Positions 1 through 7,134 of a stretch of DNA of 41,913 nt are shown one piece after another. The DNA comes from a virus. Below the pieces are notes generated by a model. That model did not search any database. It was not told the origin of the DNA and saw nothing but the letters and a program-made list of their open reading frames with translations. Numbering within the stretch: position 1 is the stretch's first letter; each line of letters opens with the position of its first letter. A program made the translations under genes and the position numbers. Location of the stretch: positions 1-41,913 of the IMG/VR virus record IMGVR_UViG_3300023099_000012. The stretch is one strand, 5' to 3'.

Positions 1-242
1 CAATCTTCTGTTATTGGAAGCGCCCTATAGAATTAGACGGAATAGAAGCCAACAACAATTGGATTTCTATACATTCAGAAGAGGATTTGCCTAAAGAAGA
101 TTGTGAATGTTTTCTTTATTTTAAAGATGGTAGTTGTTACACGGATAGATTTCTGTGTCAATACGGACAGTTTACAAAACATCATTGGATGCACATAACT
201 CATTATCAAAAAATTAATCTACCTTCAAAACCTATTTACTAA
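1..242 (+). CDS. DUF551-like protein, C-terminal part
   Basis: This is the end of an open frame already open at base 1, stopping at TAA 240-242, which overlaps the next ATG at 242. It is the second half of the gene that starts at 41609: bases 8-133 are repeated at the right end and the frame is continuous across the join, giving 137 residues. The pattern WISIHSEEDLP, then FLYFKDG, then HHWMHI resembles the DUF551 family of small phage proteins (WIS...LP...HWMPLP). Its function is unknown. Bases 1-7 differ from the matching right-end bases. Confidence 0.7.
   Translation, partial: IFCYWKRPIELDGIEANNNWISIHSEEDLPKEDCECFLYFKDGSCYTDRFLCQYGQFTKHHWMHITHYQKINLPSKPIY
8..133. repeat. Terminal direct repeat (left copy), circular-assembly overlap
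   Basis: These 126 bases are identical to 41788-41913. Since a single reading frame crosses the join, the repeat most simply reflects a circular or circularly permuted genome assembled with an overlap, not a biological terminal repeat. The unit length is then 41,780 bp. Confidence 0.9.
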
Positions 243-763
243 TGGAAAAACTTACACTTAAAGAAATAGCTGGTTACTTGCCTTATAATTTGAAAATATT
301 ATGTGATTCGAAAAATTATATATCAACAATGATTGGGTTACATTCAAACGGAATAGATGATGATTTTGGCAACAATTGGGATTTAGAAGTAAAACCAATA
401 CTTTACCCTTTAGAAATGCTAACCAAAACAATAGTTCATAATGGAGTTGAGATAATTCCGATTGTTGAAATTGCAAAAATTAGCAATTCAGTAAATGAAA
501 TATTAAGAATTGGAGATAAAAAAGTTATATGTGGATTTGATTTTATTGATGGATCTGGAGAAAAAATGAGATTCTGTTATCACAAAATAACCAACCACTT
601 TCAATTGACTTATGTAGATGAAGATTTTCGTAATGATTGTGTATTAAACCAACTTCAAATGTTTGAAAGGCTACACGAATTTCATATGGATATTCATAAT
701 TTGATTGGCAGAGGATTAGCCGTATCAAAAGCAATAGACAAATCAACACTAAACAGTAAATAA
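242..763 (+). CDS. Conserved phage hypothetical protein (LTLKEIAGYLPY type)
   Basis: A 173-residue soluble protein with no signal peptide or membrane segment. The N-terminal LTLKEIAGYLPYNLKI and the C-terminal HEFHMDIHNLIGRGLAV match, from memory, a family often found in Bacteroidota phages and prophages with no assigned role. The start overlaps the preceding stop by one base (TAATG) and the next gene starts 2 bases after the stop, so it lies within a tightly packed operon. I infer no function. Confidence 0.8.
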   Translation: MEKLTLKEIAGYLPYNLKILCDSKNYISTMIGLHSNGIDDDFGNNWDLEVKPILYPLEMLTKTIVHNGVEIIPIVEIAKISNSVNEILRIGDKKVICGFDFIDGSGEKMRFCYHKITNHFQLTYVDEDFRNDCVLNQLQMFERLHEFHMDIHNLIGRGLAVSKAIDKSTLNSK

Positions 764-764
764 G

Positions 765-1166
765 ATGGAAAATACGATTGAAAATAAAAAAAAATTCTTT
801 GCTCAATATTTTGATGTGCCTTGCATTGAGAATCAAGATTGGATATGGAGAAATAATAGTAGGTTAAGCGAATTGCCTTATGGTTCTGATTTAACCAATG
901 CTTATATGTTTCTAAAGCCTATTTCAGAAACTAGTAAAGAAGATTTAATATTTATTTCTAAAATAAACGGATATGAGAATGACCAATTATATTACGGTAA
1001 AAAAATAATTTCAGGTTATGCTAATTTATTGATAGAAACAAATATAGGATATATGCATACTGTTGATTTTTTACGTTCAAAAGGATATGCTTTGCCTTGG
1101 ATGGGGCTGAGCGTCGACAAACAATTTGAATATGGATGGATAAAATTAAACAGTAAAACAAATTAA
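765..1166 (+). CDS. Conserved phage hypothetical protein (133 aa)
   Basis: The C-terminal half carries VDFLRSKGYALPWMG followed by GWIKL, a signature I recall from small Bacteroidota phage proteins of unknown role that often sit beside the family encoded at 242-763. The N-terminus (KKFFAQYFDVPC) fits the same family. It is soluble, with no recognisable catalytic motif. It follows the previous stop by 1 base. Confidence 0.78.
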   Translation: MENTIENKKKFFAQYFDVPCIENQDWIWRNNSRLSELPYGSDLTNAYMFLKPISETSKEDLIFISKINGYENDQLYYGKKIISGYANLLIETNIGYMHTVDFLRSKGYALPWMGLSVDKQFEYGWIKLNSKTN

Positions 1167-1177
1167 ACATTGGGATT

Positions 1178-1390
1178 ATGGAAAAACCAGAAGACTTTGT
1201 GAAAAACTTAATAAAGGAATTTCAGTCGATTGAAACTAACTTTTCTTCAGATGGCGGATATACGTTTTATAGTATTGATGAAGAAGCTTATATATGCGCC
1301 GAAATAACTTTAAATAAAATAATTAAATTTAATTCAAATAAATATTTTGAAATATGTTTAGAATTCCTAAAAAATAATTACAATGTATGA
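1178..1390 (+). CDS. Hypothetical protein, 70 aa
   Basis: A short acidic protein starting MEKPEDFVKNLIKEF, probably mostly helical at both ends. I do not recognise a family. It sits 11 bases after the previous gene in the same-direction string of small genes, which supports a real reading frame. Confidence 0.6.
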   Translation: MEKPEDFVKNLIKEFQSIETNFSSDGGYTFYSIDEEAYICAEITLNKIIKFNSNKYFEICLEFLKNNYNV

Positions 1391-1466
1391 TTTAAAAAGA
1401 TTTTTTGAAGAACTTTCTGAATTACTAAAAAAAATGATTGAAGATGAAAAACTTAATAGACCTTAG
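1383..1466 (+). CDS. Possible micro-ORF, 27 aa
   Basis: ATG at 1383 opens 27 codons, ending at TAG 1464-1466. The product (MYDLKRFFEELSELL...) would be one charged amphipathic helix. It overlaps the end of the gene at 1178 and the start of the gene at 1444 and bridges the 53-base gap between them, as translationally coupled phage micro-genes often do. Chance occurrence cannot be excluded. Confidence 0.3.
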   Translation: MYDLKRFFEELSELLKKMIEDEKLNRP

Positions 1467-1911
1467 AACTTATGTGCTGGAGCAAAAAACACCGCATAAG
1501 CTAGATAAAATTGAAGCTTTTGACAATATAAAAAACTACGCCAAATTCCTTTCAATGCCTTTGGAACTTAAAATGTTCTTGCCGGTTGATGATGAAGGCA
1601 ACTTTTTGGAAGAACCTGTAGAAAATGATTTTAAAGATTCTACAGGATTTATAAGTAACGTTTTTTTTATAGAAATGACAGAATATAAAAAAGCATTATC
1701 AGAAGTGATATTTGAGGGTTTTGAGGTAAAATCAAAAACTGCGTTCAACAACGGTTATGAATTTGTAGTAGACAAAAACGAAATATTTTATCCATATTGG
1801 AAAAATCCAGTATTAGGTTGGGAATTATCAAAAGGTTTGCGGAACATCGAAGACCTAATAAAATTCAACCTAACACTAACAGACAACGCAATAGCCAAAC
1901 ATAAATTATGA
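1444..1911 (+). CDS. Hypothetical protein, 155 aa
   Basis: I chose ATG at 1444 (MKNLIDLRTYVLEQ) over an upstream in-frame TTG. It is a soluble protein with aromatic-rich stretches (EIFYPYWKNPVLGWELSKGL) and no family I can name. Its stop overlaps the next gene's ATGA by 4 bases, indicating translational coupling. Confidence 0.65.
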   Translation: MKNLIDLRTYVLEQKTPHKLDKIEAFDNIKNYAKFLSMPLELKMFLPVDDEGNFLEEPVENDFKDSTGFISNVFFIEMTEYKKALSEVIFEGFEVKSKTAFNNGYEFVVDKNEIFYPYWKNPVLGWELSKGLRNIEDLIKFNLTLTDNAIAKHKL

Positions 1912-2177
1912 AAAAAAATATAAAAGGATGGGAAAAAAGTCAATTGGAATGGTGCCAATATTTCAATACTGGCGATGAAATCGATGAAGAAACATTTTTG
2001 TACATTGGAGAAACAGTTTCTTGTGAGTATTCAGATGAAATATTTATTCAATGCGGAGAATGTTCCTTTACAAAAGAAAACCAAGACAATGCAATAATAT
2101 ACTATCATTCAACAGCTATGTCAGTTGGTAAAAAATATTATTACTTAGGCGATATGCCTTCTTTAAATAATGAATAA
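1908..2177 (+). CDS. Hypothetical protein, 89 aa
   Basis: A small acidic protein beginning MKKNIKGWEKSQLEWCQYF, with cysteines in CEYSDEIF and CGECSF. It overlaps the previous gene by 4 bases (ATGA). It is the last of the small left-end genes before a 62-base gap and the terminase genes. No family recognised. Confidence 0.6.
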   Translation: MKKNIKGWEKSQLEWCQYFNTGDEIDEETFLYIGETVSCEYSDEIFIQCGECSFTKENQDNAIIYYHSTAMSVGKKYYYLGDMPSLNNE

Positions 2178-2239
2178 AATATGCAGATTAGCAAAACATA
2201 AATTTTGATTTGTCGGTTTAATTTAATAATTTTGGAGGT

Positions 2240-2659
2240 ATGGGAGCAGGAAGACCAAGCGAATATAATTTAGAATTATGCAAAAAAATATGCGATGATG
2301 TCGCAAATGGATTTAGCATAAAAACAGTTCTATCTTCAGAAGATAAATATCCTACTTTCCAGACTTGGTGCAATTGGAAAAGAGCTCATAGAGAATTGTT
2401 TGACCTGTATGTAAACGCTTTGCAAGATAAAGCCGAGCATTATGTTGAGGAAATGGATCAAGTTTATTCAATGTTAAAGAGTGGAGAAATAGAACCATCA
2501 GTTGCCAATGTGCTGCTTCAGCAAAACAAATGGTATACGGCAAAGTTTTACCCTAAAATGTTTGGGGATAAAGTACAGCAAGAAATAAGCGGAGAACTCA
2601 AGACCACTCCAACTGAAATAAAAGTAACAATCAGAAAACCCGACGAGGAAGAAGATTAA
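2240..2659 (+). CDS. terS: Terminase small subunit
   Basis: The N-terminus MGAGRPSEYNLELCKKICDD is the typical start of phage small terminase subunits of the GRPxKY..E.a..IC type, followed by a helix-turn-helix-like segment (PTFQTWCNWKRAHRELFDLY). The length of 139 residues suits the family. It ends directly against the large-subunit ATG (2660), the usual order. The role is to bind the packaging site and regulate the large subunit. GGAGG lies just before the ATG, but the spacing (1 base) is too short for a normal ribosome site. Confidence 0.9.
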   Translation: MGAGRPSEYNLELCKKICDDVANGFSIKTVLSSEDKYPTFQTWCNWKRAHRELFDLYVNALQDKAEHYVEEMDQVYSMLKSGEIEPSVANVLLQQNKWYTAKFYPKMFGDKVQQEISGELKTTPTEIKVTIRKPDEEED

Positions 2660-4036
2660 ATGGAATTCGAGGCAACTATTGTTTATGAAAAGAACTGGAA
2701 CGGTATTCACGAGCTTAATGAAAAAGGAGAACGTAAATACCGTTACATAATTAATATAGGCAGTTCAAGGAGTTCCAAAACAGTTTCGCTAATTGACGTT
2801 TACGATACCTACGCAAGAAGCGAAATGAACAAGCGTATGACCGTTTGGCGTGACACCAAGACTGATTGCAAGAAAACAGTTCTTAACGATACCCTTAAAA
2901 GGTTAAAGAAAACAAACCGCTACAAGGTAGGACAAAACTTCAACAAAACCGAAAGCATTTTTACGTACGACACCGATTCAACTTTCGAGATTCACGGAAC
3001 GGATGACGAAGAAACGGTACACGGTTTAACACAGGACGTGGCTTGGTTTAATGAGCCTTACAAGATTTCTAAAGATACATTTGACCAAATTGACCAAAGG
3101 ACTTCTGATTTCGTTCTATTGGATTTGAACCCCAAAAAAGACCATTGGAGCGACGATTTGATGAAAGACCCTCGAACCCTTGTGATACGTTCTACATTCA
3201 AGGACAATCCTTTTTGCCCTGAAGAGCAGAAGCAAAAGATTTTGTCATATCAGCCAGTAAAATTATGCTTTTTGGTAACAAGCAAAAACTTAACCGAAGA
3301 ACAGGCTAAGTTTTATGACATCGAAGCTAACCCGCTTAATTTTTCTTTAAACAAACTAAAAGAACTATCAAGGTGTAAGCTTAACGAAACGATTAATTCC
3401 GCATCGGAATACAAATGGCAGGTTTACGGTCTTGGGGAAAAAGCAGAACGTCCAAACAGAATTTTCCATTGGAATGAGATTCCAAATGACGCGTTCAATG
3501 CAATCAAAGCTCCAGAACTTTATGCGGTGGATTGGGGCGCAGTTGACCCTATGGGAGTTTTGCATATGAAGTATTACGATGGTGGACTATATCTTCACGA
3601 ATTGAACTACGACAGCGAAAACAAGATAAGGGAAAAACTGACAGCAACTGAACTGGCACAGATTGACAACACCGAAGAGGGATTGGTTATGTGGAAGTTC
3701 AGAAAGATGAACATAAACCCCGAAAAGATAATTGTTTGCGACAGCAACAGGCCATTGAAGATTCTTGCTTTGAGAAGGGCAGGATTTGAGTATTCGATAG
3801 CAGCCGTAAAAGGAGCAGGATCTATAATAGATGGAATTGACTTGCTCAACTCACTGAAGGTATATTATACTGCAACCAGCAGCAACTTGAAATACGAGCA
3901 GGAAAATTACTCAAGGAAAGTTGACAGATACGGAATCGTTTTGGAAGAACCGGAAGACACGGATAACCACTTGATCGATCCGGCTCGTTACGGGGCAGAA
4001 TATTGGAGAAAAGAAGGATTGATTAAAAATATATAA
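2660..4036 (+). CDS. terL: Terminase large subunit (packaging ATPase and nuclease)
   Basis: A 458-residue motor. The ATPase part shows a deviant Walker A, GSSRSSKT, at residues 34-41 and a Walker B-like VAWFNEP at 127-133, where acidic E132 would be catalytic. The RNase H-like nuclease part has AVDWGAVDP (D291), IIVCDSN (D361) and HLIDPARYG (D440), the three expected metal-binding acids. The length and motif order fit the Terminase_3/PBSX-like class. It starts immediately after terS. Packaging type (cos or headful) cannot be told from this. Confidence 0.95.
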   Translation: MEFEATIVYEKNWNGIHELNEKGERKYRYIINIGSSRSSKTVSLIDVYDTYARSEMNKRMTVWRDTKTDCKKTVLNDTLKRLKKTNRYKVGQNFNKTESIFTYDTDSTFEIHGTDDEETVHGLTQDVAWFNEPYKISKDTFDQIDQRTSDFVLLDLNPKKDHWSDDLMKDPRTLVIRSTFKDNPFCPEEQKQKILSYQPVKLCFLVTSKNLTEEQAKFYDIEANPLNFSLNKLKELSRCKLNETINSASEYKWQVYGLGEKAERPNRIFHWNEIPNDAFNAIKAPELYAVDWGAVDPMGVLHMKYYDGGLYLHELNYDSENKIREKLTATELAQIDNTEEGLVMWKFRKMNINPEKIIVCDSNRPLKILALRRAGFEYSIAAVKGAGSIIDGIDLLNSLKVYYTATSSNLKYEQENYSRKVDRYGIVLEEPEDTDNHLIDPARYGAEYWRKEGLIKNI

Positions 4037-4037
4037 C

Positions 4038-4134
4038 TATATTTGTTTTAGGTAAGTAAGGCAACCTTGAAAATTTATTATCCCGTTCATTGGCTAGCCT
4101 TACAGCCTTTGGATGGGAATTTTAATTTACACAT
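4038..4134 (+). promoter_or_regulatory. Promoter plus pseudoknotted leader RNA, copy A
   Basis: The promoter box TATATTTG is at 4038-4045, with a possible upstream TTG at 4019. The leader contains S1a GTAAGGC (4056-4062) pairing with S1b GCCTTAC (4097-4103); S2a TCCC (4081-4084) with S2b GGGA (4115-4118); and S3a GGCT (4092-4095) with S3b AGCC (4104-4107). S3b directly follows S1b, so S1b is the loop of the S3 hairpin and pairs back to the RNA's 5' end. S2b is followed by a T-rich stretch. The layout matches copies C, D and E. Function unknown. Confidence 0.65.
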
Positions 4135-4365
4135 ATGGATAATAGAACAAAAATATCTTGGGAATCTTTAGTTTCTGAGGGTTTTAAGCCTGATTTGACA
4201 CACCCGTTCCCTTATTTTATACATAAAAACAATAAAGTAGTTAGTGTTCATAAGGGAGGTATTTTTGAAGGTTATGGAGTTTATGAAAACACAGCGGATG
4301 GAACTATATTAGGATTGTTGAAAAAAGTAGAATATATTGACGAGTTAATTGAGTTTTATAAATAA
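4135..4365 (+). CDS. Hypothetical protein, 76 aa
   Basis: First gene downstream of leader copy A. It is a small soluble protein (MDNRTKISWESLVSEGF...) ending in VEYIDELIEFYK. I recognise no family. With the next two genes it forms a short accessory unit inserted between terminase and portal, with its own promoter, so it may be expressed separately from the structural genes. Confidence 0.6.
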   Translation: MDNRTKISWESLVSEGFKPDLTHPFPYFIHKNNKVVSVHKGGIFEGYGVYENTADGTILGLLKKVEYIDELIEFYK

Positions 4366-4371
4366 AATATT

Positions 4372-4575
4372 ATGAAAAAACTATTATTTATCGCTGCGTT
4401 AGCATTAACGTTATCTTGCAGCAAAGAAGAGGAATGCAATTGCAATGCTCAATTCGTTACGGAAACGGGAGGATTTTACACCGTTCCGAACCTACCGGTG
4501 GATTGCGAAACAAAAACACCAATCGAAGATAATTCGAATACTGGAGGCGGTTATTTTGTCGGGTGTAAAAATTAA
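4372..4575 (+). CDS. Small lipoprotein
   Basis: MKKLLFIAALALTLSC is a type II signal peptide with lipobox LTLS-C, lipidated at C16. The mature part is about 52 residues and cysteine-rich (EECNCN, VDCET, GCKN). It is predicted to be anchored in the host cell envelope. Phage-encoded small lipoproteins can block superinfection by masking receptors, as Llp of T5 does, and the position in a separately promoted insert between terminase and portal fits an accessory gene. That role is inference. Confidence 0.75.
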   Translation: MKKLLFIAALALTLSCSKEEECNCNAQFVTETGGFYTVPNLPVDCETKTPIEDNSNTGGGYFVGCKN

Positions 4576-4579
4576 TATT

Positions 4580-4834
4580 ATGAAAAATAAAAAAATATTT
4601 GTAAAAAAATTAAGTACTTACATAAAATGGGATAACTCAGAGGTAACTGAGGATTTGGTCAATAATTGGAAAAACCTTTGTCTTTTAGAATTTAAAAGCA
4701 TTACCAATAAAGATATATCTATTGATGATATATTTTTTGACAATTTTTCAGATGGTCAAGATTTTATTAAAGACAAAGTAACTTATAGAGCTTTTTTATA
4801 TGTAGACCAAAATGGAATTATAGTTCGTAAATAA
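4580..4834 (+). CDS. Hypothetical protein, 84 aa
   Basis: The frame is open from 4445, but that part overlaps the lipoprotein gene. ATG at 4580, 4 bases after the lipoprotein stop, is the likely start (MKNKKIFVKKLSTYIKW). It is soluble, with no family recognised. It is the last gene before the portal promoter. Confidence 0.6.
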   Translation: MKNKKIFVKKLSTYIKWDNSEVTEDLVNNWKNLCLLEFKSITNKDISIDDIFFDNFSDGQDFIKDKVTYRAFLYVDQNGIIVRK

Positions 4835-4854
4835 TTTACAATTTAATTAAATAA

Positions 4855-4977
4855 TTGCCATACAATGAAATAAATTACTATATTTGCCTAAACCTATATG
4901 AAGATGTATAGAACCTCTACTTATAACTTAATCCCTTCTTACTTGATTGTAGGCAGGGATTTTTTACGTTTTAATTA
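4855..4977 (+). promoter_or_regulatory. Promoter plus structured leader of the structural operon, copy B (degenerate)
   Basis: Possible -33 TTG at 4855-4857 and -7 box TATATTTG at 4879-4886, with a 21-base spacer. The leader has a clear S2 pair, AATCCC (4930-4935) with GGGATT (4956-4961), running into a T tract. A CTAC/GTAG pair (4917-4920 / 4949-4952) crosses S2, and there is a local hairpin CTATA/TATAG at 4894-4909. The S3 stem seen at other copies is not evident, so membership in the leader family is less certain here. It drives the portal gene. Confidence 0.5.
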
Positions 4978-6270
4978 ATGAGTTGGATAAAAGATAAGCT
5001 ACGTTCTTGGCTGACTTTAGACGAATTTCTGTTAAACAGCAATACTCTAAATACCGTAAGCCTACACGGAGCAACTCCGATGTTTAACAATTATGGGGAT
5101 GATGTAAAAAAACTTCAGGTAGTATTAAGCAATCCGGCATTATTGAAAGTAATAAGCCTTCAGTGTGATTTATTTTCGTTGGGACAGATTTATGTTTACC
5201 AAGACGGAAAGGAAGTGGAAAATGATCCGTTCATTGAAATGATAAAAAGACCCAACCCATATCAAAGGGGTTCTCAGTTTCTTTGGGATTTTATGTTTTG
5301 GAATATGCTTGGAAACGACTACATATACATTGACAGCAAGGTTGTATCAGACAAGAACAAGATGTATCTTTTAGAGCATAGCAAGATGGATTTTCCAAAT
5401 GATATGAAAAAAAGATCAGACAAGCTAATTTTGTCAAATTCAGAAGCCGAAAAGGATTTTGCAATAACCTACAAGTATGATGACGGAACGTCAACTCCAT
5501 TGCTATGGTCAAGGATAATTCACATTCCAGACCTGACTAACGGGACTGGGAACTGGTACAAGGGCAACAGCCGTATTGATGCGCTAACAAAGATTTTAAG
5601 CAATTCAGAAGCGTCTTTGGATGCAAAAAACATAAATATCAGGTATTCTGAAAAGTTTATGGTAGCTGGGCAATCAGACCCAGACAACGTCACTGAATTG
5701 CCTTTGTCGGAAACTGAAAAGAATGATATTGAAAGCAAGATGAACGGAAGGAAAAACGTTCACGCCGTAAAATCGATGATTGACATAAAAAGATTCGTTT
5801 CAGATATTGGGGCATTGAAACTTGATGAAAGTTATTTAGCAGATTATTTCTTGATAGGATCGATGTATGGAATTCCTAAAGATGTTCTTGAAGCTTTTAA
5901 CTCTGGAACTTATGAAAATCAAGAAAAGGCAAGAGGGGCGCAAGTAAGTTACTGCCTTCAGCCAAAAGGAAATATTCTTTGCGAGAGCCTTAAGGATTAT
6001 TTCGGTTACCAAAAAGACATATTTATAGACTGGGAACATTTGCCATTTATGCAGGTTTTCGCAAAAGACAGGGCAGAAACAAGAAGGGCATATTCATTCA
6101 CATTATTGAATTTACAAAAAGCAGGTCTTAGCCTTGAAGATATAAACCAATTCCTTGACACCAATTTCTCGGAATTAAACCCAATCCAAAATGAACAAGC
6201 AGGAGGAATTAACAGCCTTGAAAACGACAATGGAGAAGGAAACCAATCCACAAATCAAGGAGGCAATTAG
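4978..6270 (+). CDS. Portal protein (HK97-like)
   Basis: A 430-residue protein fitting the phage portal family: N-terminal MSWIKDKLRSW, central NPYQRGSQFLWDFMFWNMLGNDYIYI and later WSRIIHIPDLTN, a typical order of helices and beta strands. It forms the dodecameric ring for DNA entry and tail attachment. It lies between the terminase block and the prohead protease, as expected. The C-terminal 30 residues are Asn/Gln/Gly-rich and overlap a second frame (6191-6316). Confidence 0.9.
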   Translation: MSWIKDKLRSWLTLDEFLLNSNTLNTVSLHGATPMFNNYGDDVKKLQVVLSNPALLKVISLQCDLFSLGQIYVYQDGKEVENDPFIEMIKRPNPYQRGSQFLWDFMFWNMLGNDYIYIDSKVVSDKNKMYLLEHSKMDFPNDMKKRSDKLILSNSEAEKDFAITYKYDDGTSTPLLWSRIIHIPDLTNGTGNWYKGNSRIDALTKILSNSEASLDAKNINIRYSEKFMVAGQSDPDNVTELPLSETEKNDIESKMNGRKNVHAVKSMIDIKRFVSDIGALKLDESYLADYFLIGSMYGIPKDVLEAFNSGTYENQEKARGAQVSYCLQPKGNILCESLKDYFGYQKDIFIDWEHLPFMQVFAKDRAETRRAYSFTLLNLQKAGLSLEDINQFLDTNFSELNPIQNEQAGGINSLENDNGEGNQSTNQGGN

Positions 6271-6316
6271 AAAGAGATTAGAGTTGTTGGAAAAGGACAA
6301 ATCAGTAAAGAAATGA
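6191..6316 (+). CDS. Small helical protein overlapping portal and protease genes, 41 aa
   Basis: ATG 6191 opens 41 codons within and past the end of the portal gene. Its stop TGA (6314-6316) overlaps the protease start as ATGA. The product begins MNKQEELTALKTTMEKE and ends in a Lys/Glu-rich helix. Without it there would be a 42-base gap after the portal stop, so translational coupling into the protease is plausible. It may be an assembly factor, but that is a guess. Confidence 0.6.
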   Translation: MNKQEELTALKTTMEKETNPQIKEAIRKRLELLEKDKSVKK

Positions 6317-7134
6317 AAATATTTTGCAAGGAACTAAATAAGGAATTCGAGGACAAGGAACAGATGTTTGCTGAGTTATCATTGAATGCTTCCAAGATTA
6401 TCGAGCTGAAGAAAGCCTCAATAAAAGAAAGTGATTCGGTTAGCTTACTGTTTGTTGAAAAGCAATCCGGAACAGCAAAGGTATTGGATTTTGTAAAGGA
6501 AGGGTTTGTTTATCCTGTCATTAACACGACTAACTTCTTGGATAGTCACGGAGACGTTCATTTTCCTAACATTTGGAACAAGTCTTTGAAAGACAAGGCA
6601 AACAAAATATTTTATGTTCTGGAACACAAATTGTCAATAGATACCGTTATTGCTTTTCCAAACGACGTTAACGCATTCGTGAAAAACATAGCTTGGAAGG
6701 ACTTGGGTTATGATTATGAAGGCGAAACCCAGGCATTGATTTATGAGATTGCAAAAGACAAAATAAAAATACCTCAAATAAAGTTATTGTTTGAGGAAAA
6801 GACAGCTTTTGAGAACTCGGTAAGAATGCGATACATTAATATGGAATTGGCAATTGACACTAAAAATGCTGATTTAGCCAAAAACAAGGCAATATTTGAC
6901 AATTACATTGATCAGATAGCCAACAAGGAATTGGCTCAAAAGGAAGGTTATTTTTGGGCGGTCACGGAAGCAAGCATTGAAAAAGAAGGAAGCTTGTGTT
7001 TGTTTGGTTCAAACAGTGCAACTCCGGTAATATATAATACTGAAGCCGTTACCGACACTTCAGATAAAAACGAGCCGTCTGAAGACACTCAAAAGGACTT
7101 TGAAACATTTTATAATAAATTAAATCTAAACTAA
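6313..7134 (+). CDS. Prohead maturation protease-like protein
   Basis: A 273-residue protein between portal and capsid, the normal protease position. VINTTNFLDSHGDVHFPNIW followed by FYVLEHKL corresponds to the HK97 protease pattern (xVDxxGDVxxPGAF then eH), supplying a candidate catalytic His. EGSLCLFGSNSATPV resembles the EVSLVxxPANPxA segment with the catalytic Ser. The acidic C-terminal tail (residues 245-273) could act in scaffolding. Its role would be to cleave scaffold and capsid delta domain during head maturation. Identification rests on motif pattern and position. Confidence 0.7.
   Translation: MKIFCKELNKEFEDKEQMFAELSLNASKIIELKKASIKESDSVSLLFVEKQSGTAKVLDFVKEGFVYPVINTTNFLDSHGDVHFPNIWNKSLKDKANKIFYVLEHKLSIDTVIAFPNDVNAFVKNIAWKDLGYDYEGETQALIYEIAKDKIKIPQIKLLFEEKTAFENSVRMRYINMELAIDTKNADLAKNKAIFDNYIDQIANKELAQKEGYFWAVTEASIEKEGSLCLFGSNSATPVIYNTEAVTDTSDKNEPSEDTQKDFETFYNKLNLN

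Noticed and set aside
2203-2236. TAATTTTG before terS as a promoter
   Set aside because: A start site at the usual distance would fall at or inside the terS ATG, and no -33 element is clear.
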